NCBI RefSeq assembly: GCF_030063335.1
Contig: NZ_JASISW010000007.1
Span: 1 to 64,000, forward strand
DNA length: 64,000 nt
Source of the DNA: Rhodococcus sp. G-MC3
Lineage (GTDB): Bacteria > Actinomycetota > Actinomycetes > Mycobacteriales > Mycobacteriaceae
Direction: 5' to 3'
Each line of letters begins with the position of its first letter. Within the stretch, counting starts at the first letter, position 1. A program made the translations under genes and the position numbers. The notes beneath the pieces are model-generated. The model searched no databases, was not told the origin of the DNA, and saw nothing but the letters and a program-made list of their open reading frames with translations. Positions 30,454 to 38,608 of the stretch are shown piece after piece.

Positions 30454-32369
30454 CGACTCCCCGCGAACTCTCCTCTCGTTACGTGTTGGGAGAGATACTC
30501 GGTTTCGGTGGAATGTCCGAGGTCCATCTTGCACGGGACAACCGACTCGACCGCGACGTGGCAATCAAGGTGCTGCGTGCCGATCTCGCGCGCGACCCGA
30601 CGTTCTATCTGCGGTTTCGCCGCGAGGCGCAGAACGCTGCCGCACTCAATCACCCGGCTATCGTCGCCGTCTACGACACCGGCGAGGCAGAAACCGACGC
30701 CGGTCCGTTGCCGTTCATCGTGATGGAGTACGTCGACGGAAACACACTGCGCGACATCGTCAGAGCAGAAGGACCCATGCCTGCGCGGCGAGCGATGGAG
30801 GTCATCGCCGACGTCTGTGCAGCACTCGACTTCAGCCACCGCAACGGCATCGTTCATCGCGACGTCAAGCCCGCGAACGTGATGATCAACAACGCGGGCG
30901 CAGTCAAGGTCATGGACTTCGGTATCGCGCGCGCCATCGCGGACAGCTCGAGCCCGATGACGCAGACTGCCGCGGTAATCGGTACAGCGCAGTACCTTTC
31001 GCCGGAGCAGGCCCGCGGTGAGCAGGTGGACGCACGCTCGGATGTGTACTCCCTCGGCTGCGTGCTGTTCGAAATCCTTACCGGCGAACCGCCGTTCAAG
31101 GGTGACTCGCCGGTCGCTGTGGCGTACCAGCACGTGCGTGAAGATCCAGAACTGCCGTCGCTCGTGAACCCTGACATTCCCCGGGAACTCGACTCCATCA
31201 TCCTCAAGGCAATGGCCAAGAATCCGGCCAACCGCTATCAGTCCGCAGCGGACATGCGCACGGACCTGGTACGCGTCCTCGGCGGGCAGCGGCCGAGCGC
31301 ACCGACCGTCATGAACGACGAGGACCGCACCACCATTCTCGGTTCGATGGATGCTCGTGCACCGCATCCTCGCCAGACGAGCGGACCGGCCGAGGTCACC
31401 TCGGGCCCGAGACGCTCGGACGACAACGAAAAGCCGAAGAAACGCGGCCTCCGTATCGCTCTGCTTGCGGTCGCAGCCGTCGTGATCATCGGCATCATCA
31501 CGGCATTCCTGGCGTCGCTGAACTCGTCCACCGATCGCGTTACCATCCCCGCCGTCGCCAACCTCGATTCGTCCGAGGCAGCGTCGACACTGCAGGACCT
31601 CGGCCTTCGAGTGAACATCCAGGAAAAGCCCGACGCGTCGATCCCCTCGGGAAAAGTGATCGGGTCTCAACCTGCATCGGGTAGCGAGGTGGACTCACCG
31701 AGCAACGTGAACCTCGACGTCTCGACCGGTCCTGCGCAGGTTCAGGTGCCGCCGCTGAGCGGCAAGACACAGCAGCAAGCCGCGCAGGCCCTCACTGCAC
31801 TTGGACTGCAGGTGGACGGCACCGTCGCGCGGGTCACGTCGACGCCCGAAAATCTCGACAAGGTCATCGAGCAGAACCCGTCGTCCGGGGTCGGGATCAC
31901 TGTCGGGTCGTCGGTCAAGATCACGCTCGGTAGCGGACCCGCGGAAATTCGCGTGCCCAATGTAGCCGGACAGCAGGTGGAGGTTGCGCAACCCAACATC
32001 GAAGGTGCGGGCTTCAAGGTCGAGATCGAGAACATCGACTCGGGCCTGCCGGTCGGCGAAGTAGTCTCGACCGACCCGGCAGGTGGCACGAACGTGACCG
32101 AGGGCAGCACGATCACGTTGCGCGTCTCCAACGGAGACAAAATTCCGATGCCCGACCTGCTCGGACTGACGCAGGCTCAGGCACTCTCCGCGATGCAAGC
32201 TGCGGGATGGACGGGTACGAGTTCCAACATCGTCACCGGAACTCGGCCTCAACTCGACGCCACGATGGTCGGCAAGATCGTCAACCAACAGGAGCCTGCG
32301 GGGTCGGAGATCACGAAGACTCAGACCGTCAACGTCGAACTCGCAATTCTGGGGATCCCCGGTCGTTGA
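30450..32369 (+). CDS. pknB: PASTA-domain Ser/Thr kinase PknB
   Basis: A 639-residue kinase. The kinase domain has Lys40, Asp138 (HRDVKPAN) and activation-loop Thr171 and Thr173 ([17 protein letters not shown]), matching the residue numbers known for mycobacterial PknB. A TM helix at about 333-354 is followed by four extracellular PASTA domains (about 360-638) that bind muropeptides or lipid II. It is the essential growth kinase. It is last in an operon with fhaB, pstP, rodA, pbpA and pknA, all overlapping or nearly so. Confidence 0.97.
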   Translation: MTTPRELSSRYVLGEILGFGGMSEVHLARDNRLDRDVAIKVLRADLARDPTFYLRFRREAQNAAALNHPAIVAVYDTGEAETDAGPLPFIVMEYVDGNTLRDIVRAEGPMPARRAMEVIADVCAALDFSHRNGIVHRDVKPANVMINNAGAVKVMDFGIARAIADSSSPMTQTAAVIGTAQYLSPEQARGEQVDARSDVYSLGCVLFEILTGEPPFKGDSPVAVAYQHVREDPELPSLVNPDIPRELDSIILKAMAKNPANRYQSAADMRTDLVRVLGGQRPSAPTVMNDEDRTTILGSMDARAPHPRQTSGPAEVTSGPRRSDDNEKPKKRGLRIALLAVAAVVIIGIITAFLASLNSSTDRVTIPAVANLDSSEAASTLQDLGLRVNIQEKPDASIPSGKVIGSQPASGSEVDSPSNVNLDVSTGPAQVQVPPLSGKTQQQAAQALTALGLQVDGTVARVTSTPENLDKVIEQNPSSGVGITVGSSVKITLGSGPAEIRVPNVAGQQVEVAQPNIEGAGFKVEIENIDSGLPVGEVVSTDPAGGTNVTEGSTITLRVSNGDKIPMPDLLGLTQAQALSAMQAAGWTGTSSNIVTGTRPQLDATMVGKIVNQQEPAGSEITKTQTVNVELAILGIPGR

Positions 32370-32387
32370 TCCGAACCGCCGATCGGG

Positions 32388-33044
32388 CTAGCTCGAGGTC
32401 GTAGGAGCGAACGCTTCCGCGACCTGGGCCTCGAGTTGCCCGATCAAAGCGTCGTCCTGTTGCCGGCCGCACACGGTCAGCCAGTTGGACAGCATCCTGT
32501 GTCCGCCCTGCGTGAGGATGGATTCAGGGTGGAACTGAACCCCATGAATCGGCAGTTCACGGTGGCGCATCGCCATCACGAGCCCCGAATCGGTCCGTCC
32601 GGTGACCTCCAGCTCGGCAGGAATTGTCTCGGACGCGACGGTCAGTGAGTGGTAGCGCGTGGCGGTGAACGGATCAGCAAGGCCGGCGAGCACACCGACG
32701 CCGGAGTGGTGAACCAAGCTCGTCTTACCGTGCAGGAGTTCGGGAGCGCGGTCCACAGTCGCTCCGAAGGCGGCCCCGATCGCCTGGTGGCCGAGGCACA
32801 CACCGAGCAAGGGGGTGGCGGCCTTCGCCGCGGCGGTCACCAAATCCATGGTGGCGCCCGCCCGCTGCGGAGTACCCGGACCTGGGCTGAGCAAGACTCC
32901 ATCGAAGTCGCGAACTACGGCGTCCCGGTCGTCGAGCCTGGAATCATCGTTGCGCCAGACCTCGGCGTCGACCCCGAGCTGGCCGATGTACTGAACGAGA
33001 TTGAAAACGAAGCTGTCGTAGTTGTCGACGACGAGGATGCGCAT
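32388..33044 (-). CDS. Glutamine amidotransferase, anthranilate/aminodeoxychorismate synthase component II
   Basis: A 218-residue class I amidotransferase with the triad Cys83 (GVCLGHQ), a His and Glu in FHPES and the conserved DNYDSF start. It supplies ammonia to chorismate for anthranilate (TrpG) or 4-amino-4-deoxychorismate (PabA, folate). In actinobacteria the copy at this locus, next to pknB, serves mostly both pathways or folate; the partner TrpE/PabB is elsewhere. Convergent with pknB. Which pathway it serves is not decided by the sequence. Confidence 0.9.
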   Translation of the reverse strand: MRILVVDNYDSFVFNLVQYIGQLGVDAEVWRNDDSRLDDRDAVVRDFDGVLLSPGPGTPQRAGATMDLVTAAAKAATPLLGVCLGHQAIGAAFGATVDRAPELLHGKTSLVHHSGVGVLAGLADPFTATRYHSLTVASETIPAELEVTGRTDSGLVMAMRHRELPIHGVQFHPESILTQGGHRMLSNWLTVCGRQQDDALIGQLEAQVAEAFAPTTSS

Positions 33045-33069
33045 GCGCCCCAGAATAGGTCAGCCGCGC

Positions 33070-33843
33070 TCACCCAGGTTGTCCGCCTTGTACAGGCTCG
33101 GCGTAGCGCATTCGGATCGTGCCGTCGTACGCCGGCACCGTCAGGTCCTGGGACGCGTTCGCACGGTAGCCAAGGCCATATCTCAATGCGTACTGCTTGA
33201 ACACCCGAACGCCAGGAGCATTGTCCAGTGCCTTCGACAACGCAGCAGGGTCGCCCAGCGCCGACACGACGTACGGGGGGCTGTAGGTGCGGCCGTCCAG
33301 AAGCAGCGTGTTACCGATACAGCGTGGGGCGATTCGACTGACGATGCGCTGATCCTGCATGGCAATCGCCCCTGCCCCGCCGGACCACAGAGCATTGAGA
33401 ACGCTCTGAATGTCCTGCTGGTGGACGACGAGATCATTCGGGGAAGCATCGGAGGCGTATCGGCCGTCCTGTCCCCGGGGCGCGTCGGTCAATGTGACGA
33501 CGATGCCCGAGCCGGACTGGGCATCGAGACCGGCGGGGGCGCTCAATCGGTCTGTCTGCGACCGAGCCACACCCACATCGGAATTGTTTCTACCCGCCGC
33601 GACCTGTAGGGCGTCCACCCGAGCAGTCAGGTCGTCGCGAACGGCCTCGGCATCGTCGGCGCTGCTCTGAGCGTCACGGACGAGGCTGGACAGCCGCGTG
33701 GTGTCACTGCGGCGGATCTCGTCACCGTGCGAGAACTGCCTCGTCGTGGCCAGAAGAATTCCGACGACGAGGCACACGGCAAGTACCAGGATGCCCCAAA
33801 CCCGTGGCGCGGCACCCTGTAGGCGCGAAGTTTCCGAAGCCAT
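33070..33843 (-). CDS. DUF881 family membrane-anchored protein
   Basis: A 257-residue protein with one N-terminal membrane segment (about 15-33), a coiled-coil stretch (about 45-85) and the DUF881 domain: GSGIVVTLTDAP, VHQQDIQSVLNALWSGGAGAIAMQDQRI, and SPPYVVSALGD. It corresponds in context to Rv0012, between trpG and crgA. Structure prediction groups DUF881 with FtsL/DivIC-like assemblies, but the biochemical role is unknown. ATG 33843; 25 bases separate its stop from the trpG start, so they may be co-transcribed. Confidence 0.88.
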   Translation of the reverse strand: MASETSRLQGAAPRVWGILVLAVCLVVGILLATTRQFSHGDEIRRSDTTRLSSLVRDAQSSADDAEAVRDDLTARVDALQVAAGRNNSDVGVARSQTDRLSAPAGLDAQSGSGIVVTLTDAPRGQDGRYASDASPNDLVVHQQDIQSVLNALWSGGAGAIAMQDQRIVSRIAPRCIGNTLLLDGRTYSPPYVVSALGDPAALSKALDNAPGVRVFKQYALRYGLGYRANASQDLTVPAYDGTIRMRYAEPVQGGQPG

Positions 33844-33996
33844 CGCCTCTCCGGTGCTCTCCTGTGTGTTTCTGCTGAGCTAGCGTGTACTTGGCATGTG
33901 CTCGTTTTCGGGCGCATACCGTGAAAAATCACGCTACCTGCTCGCTGGGCGACACTGGTGTCGAGGGCTGGAACCGTGGCCGATCGGCGGGAAGAG

Positions 33997-34671
33997 TTAT
34001 CCACAGCCCCTCGGTGCGGTCGTCCACAACCTTGTGTCTACAACCTTGTGCCACCTATCGACTTTGCGACAACGAAGGAGAAGACATGCCGAAATCGAAG
34101 GTTCGGAAGAAGAAGGATTATGTGATTGCACCGGGGTCGCGCACCCCCGGTGCAATCAAGTCCGGCCCGTCAAGCCCGTTCTATGTCGCGGTGATGCTCG
34201 GATTCATGCTGGTAGGGCTGCTGTGGCTGCTTGTCTACTATCTCGCTGCCGAAAATATCGGGTGGATGAACAGCCTCGGTGCATACAACTTCTTGATCGG
34301 ATTCGGCTTCATGGTGGTCGGCCTCGCGATGACGATGCGTTGGAGATAAACAGGGCGTTGGAGAAAAACGAGGTGCTCATAAGGCGTCCATGTGTAGGTG
34401 CTCCCCGCTTAGTTACACCGGTGTCATTCATCCCCAATGTGGATAAAGCCTGTGGATAACTTTTCCGACGGTCCACAGCCTGTGGACAAAGAGGCGTGGG
34501 CGACGCCCATCGCCGCGGTCGTTGCGCTCACTGTTGGCGGATTTGTGCTGGTCGTAGCCGCAGCGCTGACCAACACCGATCCTGCCGGGCGTTTATTGAT
34601 CTCCCTCGGAGCCATTGGCCTGTGGATAATCGCCGGTTTGGCGGCGTATCAGCGGCCGCGCCTGTGGATAG
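33997..34671. other. Cluster of DnaA boxes outside oriC
   Basis: Perfect TTATCCACA boxes occur at 33997-34005, 34438-34446 (reverse), 34451-34459 (reverse) and 34621-34629 (reverse). TTGTCCACA lies at 34481-34489 (reverse), and one-mismatch forms at about 34469-34477 and 34663-34671. The cluster spans crgA and the start and first third of the PH gene; one box overlaps the PH start codon. Confidence 0.7.
34086..34349 (+). CDS. crgA: Cell division protein CrgA
   Basis: An 87-residue protein with a basic N-terminus (MPKSKVRKKKDY) and two membrane segments (about 31-52 and 66-83), the full CrgA layout. It is a septal scaffold that recruits FtsZ-interacting and peptidoglycan proteins (FtsI, FtsQ, CwsA) in mycobacteria and blocks early Z-ring assembly in Streptomyces. 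The start is ATG 34086 with AAGGAGAAG in front; longer upstream frames are not family-like. It stands divergent from the DUF881 gene, and a DnaA box (33997-34005) lies in that promoter region. Confidence 0.95.
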   Translation: MPKSKVRKKKDYVIAPGSRTPGAIKSGPSSPFYVAVMLGFMLVGLLWLLVYYLAAENIGWMNSLGAYNFLIGFGFMVVGLAMTMRWR

Positions 34672-34919
34672 ATGCAGGCGCGTTGTCGATGAAGCGCCTG
34701 ACCGGTGTCCGGACGTACCGACGTGACGAGATCGTTCGGATCAAGCTGGTCCGTTACCCCCGGCTGGGCCGGCGGGTGCCGATGCTCGAGATCGACGTCG
34801 TACGCGCGGGCGATACCGAAGATCGCCTCATCATTTTTGGGCGCTGGGATCTAGGAACGGACCCGCAGGACGTGTACGACACTCTCGAGCGGCACGGGCT
34901 GGTTCCGCCAGAGCGCTAG
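34437..34919 (+). CDS. PH-domain (DUF2581-type) membrane protein
   Basis: A 160-residue protein with two membrane segments (about 24-45 and 53-70) and a C-terminal bacterial PH-like domain (about 75-155: TYRRDEIVRIKLVRYPRLGRRVPMLEIDVVR). It matches Rv0010c-like proteins by position next to crgA and rhomboid. The role is unknown. The start ATG 34437 is embedded in a DnaA-box cluster, so the PVDN/PVDK repeats near residues 5-18 result from TGTGGATAA and TGTGGACAA boxes in the coding frame. Confidence 0.75.
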   Translation: MWIKPVDNFSDGPQPVDKEAWATPIAAVVALTVGGFVLVVAAALTNTDPAGRLLISLGAIGLWIIAGLAAYQRPRLWIDAGALSMKRLTGVRTYRRDEIVRIKLVRYPRLGRRVPMLEIDVVRAGDTEDRLIIFGRWDLGTDPQDVYDTLERHGLVPPER

Positions 34920-34941
34920 CCTGACGTCGAATTGCGAGTAG

Positions 34942-35841
34942 TTACAGGCCCATCTGCGAACGCAGATCGAGCACGCGGAAACCGATTACGGCCAGCGCCA
35001 GTACAGCCACACCGGCGACGGCGATCCAGCCGATCCTCGGTGAACGGACGCTCCCCGGTACGAACAGGATTGCGGCGGTAGCAAGCGCACCGGCCGCCAG
35101 TCCGCCCATATGCCCCCAGAGTGAGATGCCGGGGAGCGAGATGCTGATGACGATGTTGAGCCCGATCACCACCAGCACCGGCGTCGGGCTGCGTTTAAGT
35201 TTGAGCAGGATGACCGCTTGCGCTCCCAGCAGGCCGAAGATCGCCCCGGAAGCACCCGCGGTCACGGTGGTTGGATTCTCGAGGACCATCACCGAGGCGC
35301 TGCCGCCGAGCAGCGACACGGCGTACACCGCTATGTAGCGGGCACGACCGAGAATGGCCTCGACGTCGCGGCCGATGATGTAGAGCGCGAACATGTTGAC
35401 GAGCAGGTGGATCGGCCCGATGTGCAGAAACCCGCTGCCGAGGAGTCGTTCGACGTCACCCGTCGCCACCGCGGGCGGAAACAACGCCCAGGCTTGGAAC
35501 AGCGGGGATCCGACTGTGTTGTCGATGAGGCTGCGCGATTGAAGGGCAGTCACGGCGAACGCCAGTACGTTCAAGCCCATCAGGATGTACGTGACGAGTC
35601 CGTACCTGGACCCCGACCGGGCACCTGCCACGGTTCGAGCCGGGCGAACCGAAGCACTCCCCGCCCGGACGCACTCGGTGCAGTGCTGCCCGACCGACGC
35701 CGAATGCAAGCACTCGGGGCAGGCCGGTCGCCCGCAGCGCGAGCAAGCAAGACCGGTGGGACGGTCGGGATGCGCGACGCACCTCGACTGAGGCGGGGTG
35801 GGCTCGTTGCCGTACGCGCCACCCCAGCCGGGGTTCGTCAT
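34942..35841 (-). CDS. Rhomboid-family intramembrane serine protease
   Basis: A 299-residue protein. It begins with a Cys/His zinc-binding segment (about 20-60; CVAHPDRP..CSRCGRPACPECL..GQHCTEC), then a six- or seven-helix rhomboid domain with catalytic GASG (TVTAGASGAIFG) and the partner His in WGHMGG. It cleaves transmembrane substrates within the bilayer. Similar zinc-finger rhomboids occur at this locus in mycobacteria (Rv0110-like). Substrates are unknown. It is separated by 31 bases from ppiA upstream in transcription. Confidence 0.9.
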   Translation of the reverse strand: MTNPGWGGAYGNEPTPPQSRCVAHPDRPTGLACSRCGRPACPECLHSASVGQHCTECVRAGSASVRPARTVAGARSGSRYGLVTYILMGLNVLAFAVTALQSRSLIDNTVGSPLFQAWALFPPAVATGDVERLLGSGFLHIGPIHLLVNMFALYIIGRDVEAILGRARYIAVYAVSLLGGSASVMVLENPTTVTAGASGAIFGLLGAQAVILLKLKRSPTPVLVVIGLNIVISISLPGISLWGHMGGLAAGALATAAILFVPGSVRSPRIGWIAVAGVAVLALAVIGFRVLDLRSQMGL

Positions 35842-35872
35842 CGTGAAATTCTTCCGCGGATCTCGGGGAGCG

Positions 35873-36400
35873 TCAGGCCAGCGTGATGCTGTTGATGACG
35901 ACCTCGTCGACCGGGCGATCGCCGCGTCCGACAGGCGTGCCGGAGATACTGTCGACGACCTTCTTCGATGCCTCGTCGGTCACCTCGCCGAAAATGGTGT
36001 GCTTCCGGTTGAGGTGAGGCGTCTTCGTCGTGGTGATGAAGAACTGCGATCCGTTGGTTCCGGGTCCGGCGTTGGCCATGGCCAGCAGGTATGGACGGTC
36101 GAAACCGAGCTCCGGGTGGAATTCGTCGCCGAACTTGTAGCCGGGGCCGCCGGTGCCGGTGCCGGTGGGGTCGCCACCCTGAATCATGAAGTTGTCGATG
36201 ACGCGGTGGAAGACGGCGCCGTCGAAGAACGGCCCGGTCTTTCCACCGGACGCGTTGGTCGTCGTGTACTCCTTGGAACCGTCGGCGAGACCGGTGAAGT
36301 TTTCGACTGTCTTCGGCGCGTGGTTGCCGAACAGATCGATGACGATGTCGCCGCGGTTGGTGTGCAGCGTTGCCGTGGATGTCTTGTTTGGTGAAGTCAC
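35873..36400 (-). CDS. ppiA: Cyclophilin-type peptidyl-prolyl isomerase
   Basis: A 175-residue cytoplasmic cyclophilin. Active-site motifs are FHRVIDNFMIQGGD, GSQFFITT and LNRKHTIFGEV. It catalyses cis-trans isomerisation of Xaa-Pro bonds during folding. The start is GTG at 36400 (VTSPNKTSTATLHTNRGD); upstream frame extensions are repetitive and unlikely coding. It is divergent from cwsA across 99 bases holding a 21-base tandem repeat. It matches Rv0009 by position. Confidence 0.95.
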   Translation of the reverse strand: MTSPNKTSTATLHTNRGDIVIDLFGNHAPKTVENFTGLADGSKEYTTTNASGGKTGPFFDGAVFHRVIDNFMIQGGDPTGTGTGGPGYKFGDEFHPELGFDRPYLLAMANAGPGTNGSQFFITTTKTPHLNRKHTIFGEVTDEASKKVVDSISGTPVGRGDRPVDEVVINSITLA

Positions 36401-36411
36401 ACCCCCATCGT

Positions 36412-36453
36412 GCCACTGACGCCCATCTTGCAGCCACTGACGCCCGTCTTGCA
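36412..36453. repeat. 21-bp direct tandem repeat (two copies, one mismatch)
   Basis: Units at 36412-36432 and 36433-36453 begin GCCACTGACGCCC and differ at one base (A/G at the 14th position). They occupy most of the ppiA-cwsA divergent promoter region. Confidence 0.85.
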
Positions 36454-36499
36454 GGTGAGGCAACCGTCTTTCGAGGACCGAATATGGAACAGTGGAGCC

Positions 36500-36886
36500 A
36501 TGACGAGCACATCGAAGTCTGCACCGTATCGCGATGTCGCCGCGAAGACCGGGACCACTCTGGTGCGGGCAGCGAAGGTTTTCGGAACCGGGTCTGCTGG
36601 TATCGGACTTCAACTCGCGACTCGCGGATACAGCCTCGCCAAGCACGAACTCGAGCGCCGAAAGGTTCGTCGAGCGTCCAAGGTCACAGCCCAGCCGCGA
36701 GTCTGCTCTCGCAACAAGAAGCTGATCGCACTGGGCGCGGTGGCAGGTGTCGCGGCGGGCGCTGCGCTCCTCGCGGCGAAGCGCAGGCACACCCCCGAGC
36801 CTCCAGCGGACGCCCCGCCAAGCCTCGAGGACTACGCCGATACCCCGATGAACGGGTCGGCAGCGCCTACACCGACGACGCAGTAG
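36500..36886 (+). CDS. cwsA: Cell wall synthesis protein CwsA homologue
   Basis: A 128-residue protein with an N-terminal amphipathic region (AKTGTTLVRAAKVFGTGSAG...LATRGYSLAKHELERRK), one membrane segment (about 75-93: LIALGAVAGVAAGAALL) and a short acidic, Pro-rich tail (HTPEPPADAPPS). This layout and the position divergent to ppiA and near crgA match Rv0008c/CwsA, which binds Wag31 and CrgA and affects polar growth and septation. Overall similarity is modest in my reading, so the gene is named by layout and context. ATG 36500 is preceded by GTGGAG. Confidence 0.7.
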   Translation: MTSTSKSAPYRDVAAKTGTTLVRAAKVFGTGSAGIGLQLATRGYSLAKHELERRKVRRASKVTAQPRVCSRNKKLIALGAVAGVAAGAALLAAKRRHTPEPPADAPPSLEDYADTPMNGSAAPTPTTQ

Positions 36887-36905
36887 CCGCCGCACAGTCG
36901 TTCAC

Positions 36906-38486
36906 TCAACCTGGGATCTCGGCCGAACGGCCCGCGACCACCAACGCAACGTTTTTCTGAGTCACTGTTCCGTCGGTCAAGTACTCACTGTGGCCGTGAC
37001 TCGGTGCCAGGGCGGTGTCCGATCGGGTTGCCAACGGTACGACGCCTGCCTTCTCACTCGGATCCCCGCCGAAGATCCCGAGGTCAGCGATGACATCGCC
37101 TCTGCTCTCTCCCACGAACACATGCTCCGGTGGGACGGAGAGGGTGTCGATTCGATCCACTCCGAGACCTGGTGACCCCAGCGCCACCATCTCGTCGACG
37201 CCGGTGGAGTCCACACCCTTCGATGCCAGTGCGGCGGTGAGGGATCCATACGAATGGCCGAGCAGAGTCAGGTGCGGATCCTGCGAGCGTGAGGCATCGA
37301 GTCCATCGAGAAAGCTCGTCAGACGTGGTGAGCCGAGCGCGGCGGCCATCGGCGACATCACCGTCGTACGCGGATCCAACAGACTCCAGCCGAGATGGGG
37401 AGCCTGATAGTTCATCCACGTCACGCATGCGACGGTCTCACCGCTCGGAAGTGCATGCTCGACGGTATTCTCGAGACCGTCCATGTCCTGGTCGTACCGG
37501 CGCATGTCACCGGCGACGTCCGAATCCAACCCCGGCACGAATACTGCGACATGCGTTGCCGTGTGCACATCGCCGACCGCGATGGCAGCCAATGTCTGCT
37601 CCGCACTCGTGTTGTCCAACACCAACAATTGACGGTGTCCCGTGTCCAGGGTTTCAGCGATCTCGTCCAGGGCCTCCAGCCGCTTCTCGGTCTGCTCGAG
37701 CCCGGCGTCGGCGTTGCCGAACAGACCGCCGAAATGATTGTTGCCGAGTCGCACTCGGAGGTCTGCAGCGACTCCTAGCAGTCTCGTCCGTTCGAGCACC
37801 AACATTCGCCTGTTCGCGGAGTCGCGGATGTCTGCCGGAATGCCGTCGAGATTGCCGATCACACCTGGCTGCTCGACGAGCAGAGTCGTGCGCTGCGCCG
37901 AAGTCAACGCGTCCCAGTACGCGGCGTTCGCGGGCGCGGTGGCCAGGTCGAGGTCGGGCTGGGCAGCAGCCGAACCCGGTCCGGTCGGCGTTCGATCGAT
38001 TGCAGCCGCAGCGTCGTCGTCGATCTCGGTTGCCCTGGCAAGCGCTGCCCGGACGCGTTCCTCGATCTCCCGCCTCATCCTTGTGCGGTCGCGGGCTGCG
38101 GTCCACGCATCACCGGATGCTGTGGCGTAGACACCGAGTGCGTCGACGATGTTCCCCGTCACTTCGACGACCATCGTGTTGGTCTCTGCCATGTCTTCAC
38201 AGTCACGTACCACCGCGGACAGCGGATACATCGAAGTCGCAAGTCCGGCAACACATACACCGACCCGGCTGAGTTCGTTTGTCTGCCCGAGAAAGTCGTC
38301 GTGAATGGCCAAGATTGCTCGACGTGCGGCATCTGCCGCATCCCCGTACCACCGCAGCAGCCCCACAGCGTCGATCAGAGACTCGGTCTCCCGGCGGAGT
38401 GCGTCGGCGATTCCGATCAACCGACCGCCGAGCGCGGCGACTTCGGAGGCGTTCCAACTCTGAATCTCGCTCCACACAACCATCAT
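36906..38486 (-). CDS. DUF1023-type alpha/beta hydrolase with helical N-terminus
   Basis: About 526 residues. The C-terminal half is a DUF1023 hydrolase with nucleophile Ser in LLGHSYGS and a likely His in APSHGHSEYL. The N-terminal half (about 1-250) is helical with an ESX/WXG-like flavour (WSEIQSWNASEVAALGG). DUF1023 hydrolases with helical N-terminal domains occur widely in mycolata and are often secreted by type VII systems, but no ESX genes are in this window. Start: MMVVWSEIQSW at 38486 or the next ATG at 38483; an extension to 38543 is possible. The substrate is unknown. It ends 19 bases after the cwsA stop. Confidence 0.72.
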   Translation of the reverse strand: MMVVWSEIQSWNASEVAALGGRLIGIADALRRETESLIDAVGLLRWYGDAADAARRAILAIHDDFLGQTNELSRVGVCVAGLATSMYPLSAVVRDCEDMAETNTMVVEVTGNIVDALGVYATASGDAWTAARDRTRMRREIEERVRAALARATEIDDDAAAAIDRTPTGPGSAAAQPDLDLATAPANAAYWDALTSAQRTTLLVEQPGVIGNLDGIPADIRDSANRRMLVLERTRLLGVAADLRVRLGNNHFGGLFGNADAGLEQTEKRLEALDEIAETLDTGHRQLLVLDNTSAEQTLAAIAVGDVHTATHVAVFVPGLDSDVAGDMRRYDQDMDGLENTVEHALPSGETVACVTWMNYQAPHLGWSLLDPRTTVMSPMAAALGSPRLTSFLDGLDASRSQDPHLTLLGHSYGSLTAALASKGVDSTGVDEMVALGSPGLGVDRIDTLSVPPEHVFVGESRGDVIADLGIFGGDPSEKAGVVPLATRSDTALAPSHGHSEYLTDGTVTQKNVALVVAGRSAEIPG

Positions 38487-38608
38487 TCGCCCCCACCAGC
38501 CGACTCGACCGTCGACCCGCTGGTCGACCTGTGAGTAGTACACACCAGTGAGGAGCGAGACCGCCGAAATCTATCCACAGCCTGTGGATGAATCCTGTGG
38601 AGCGTGAG

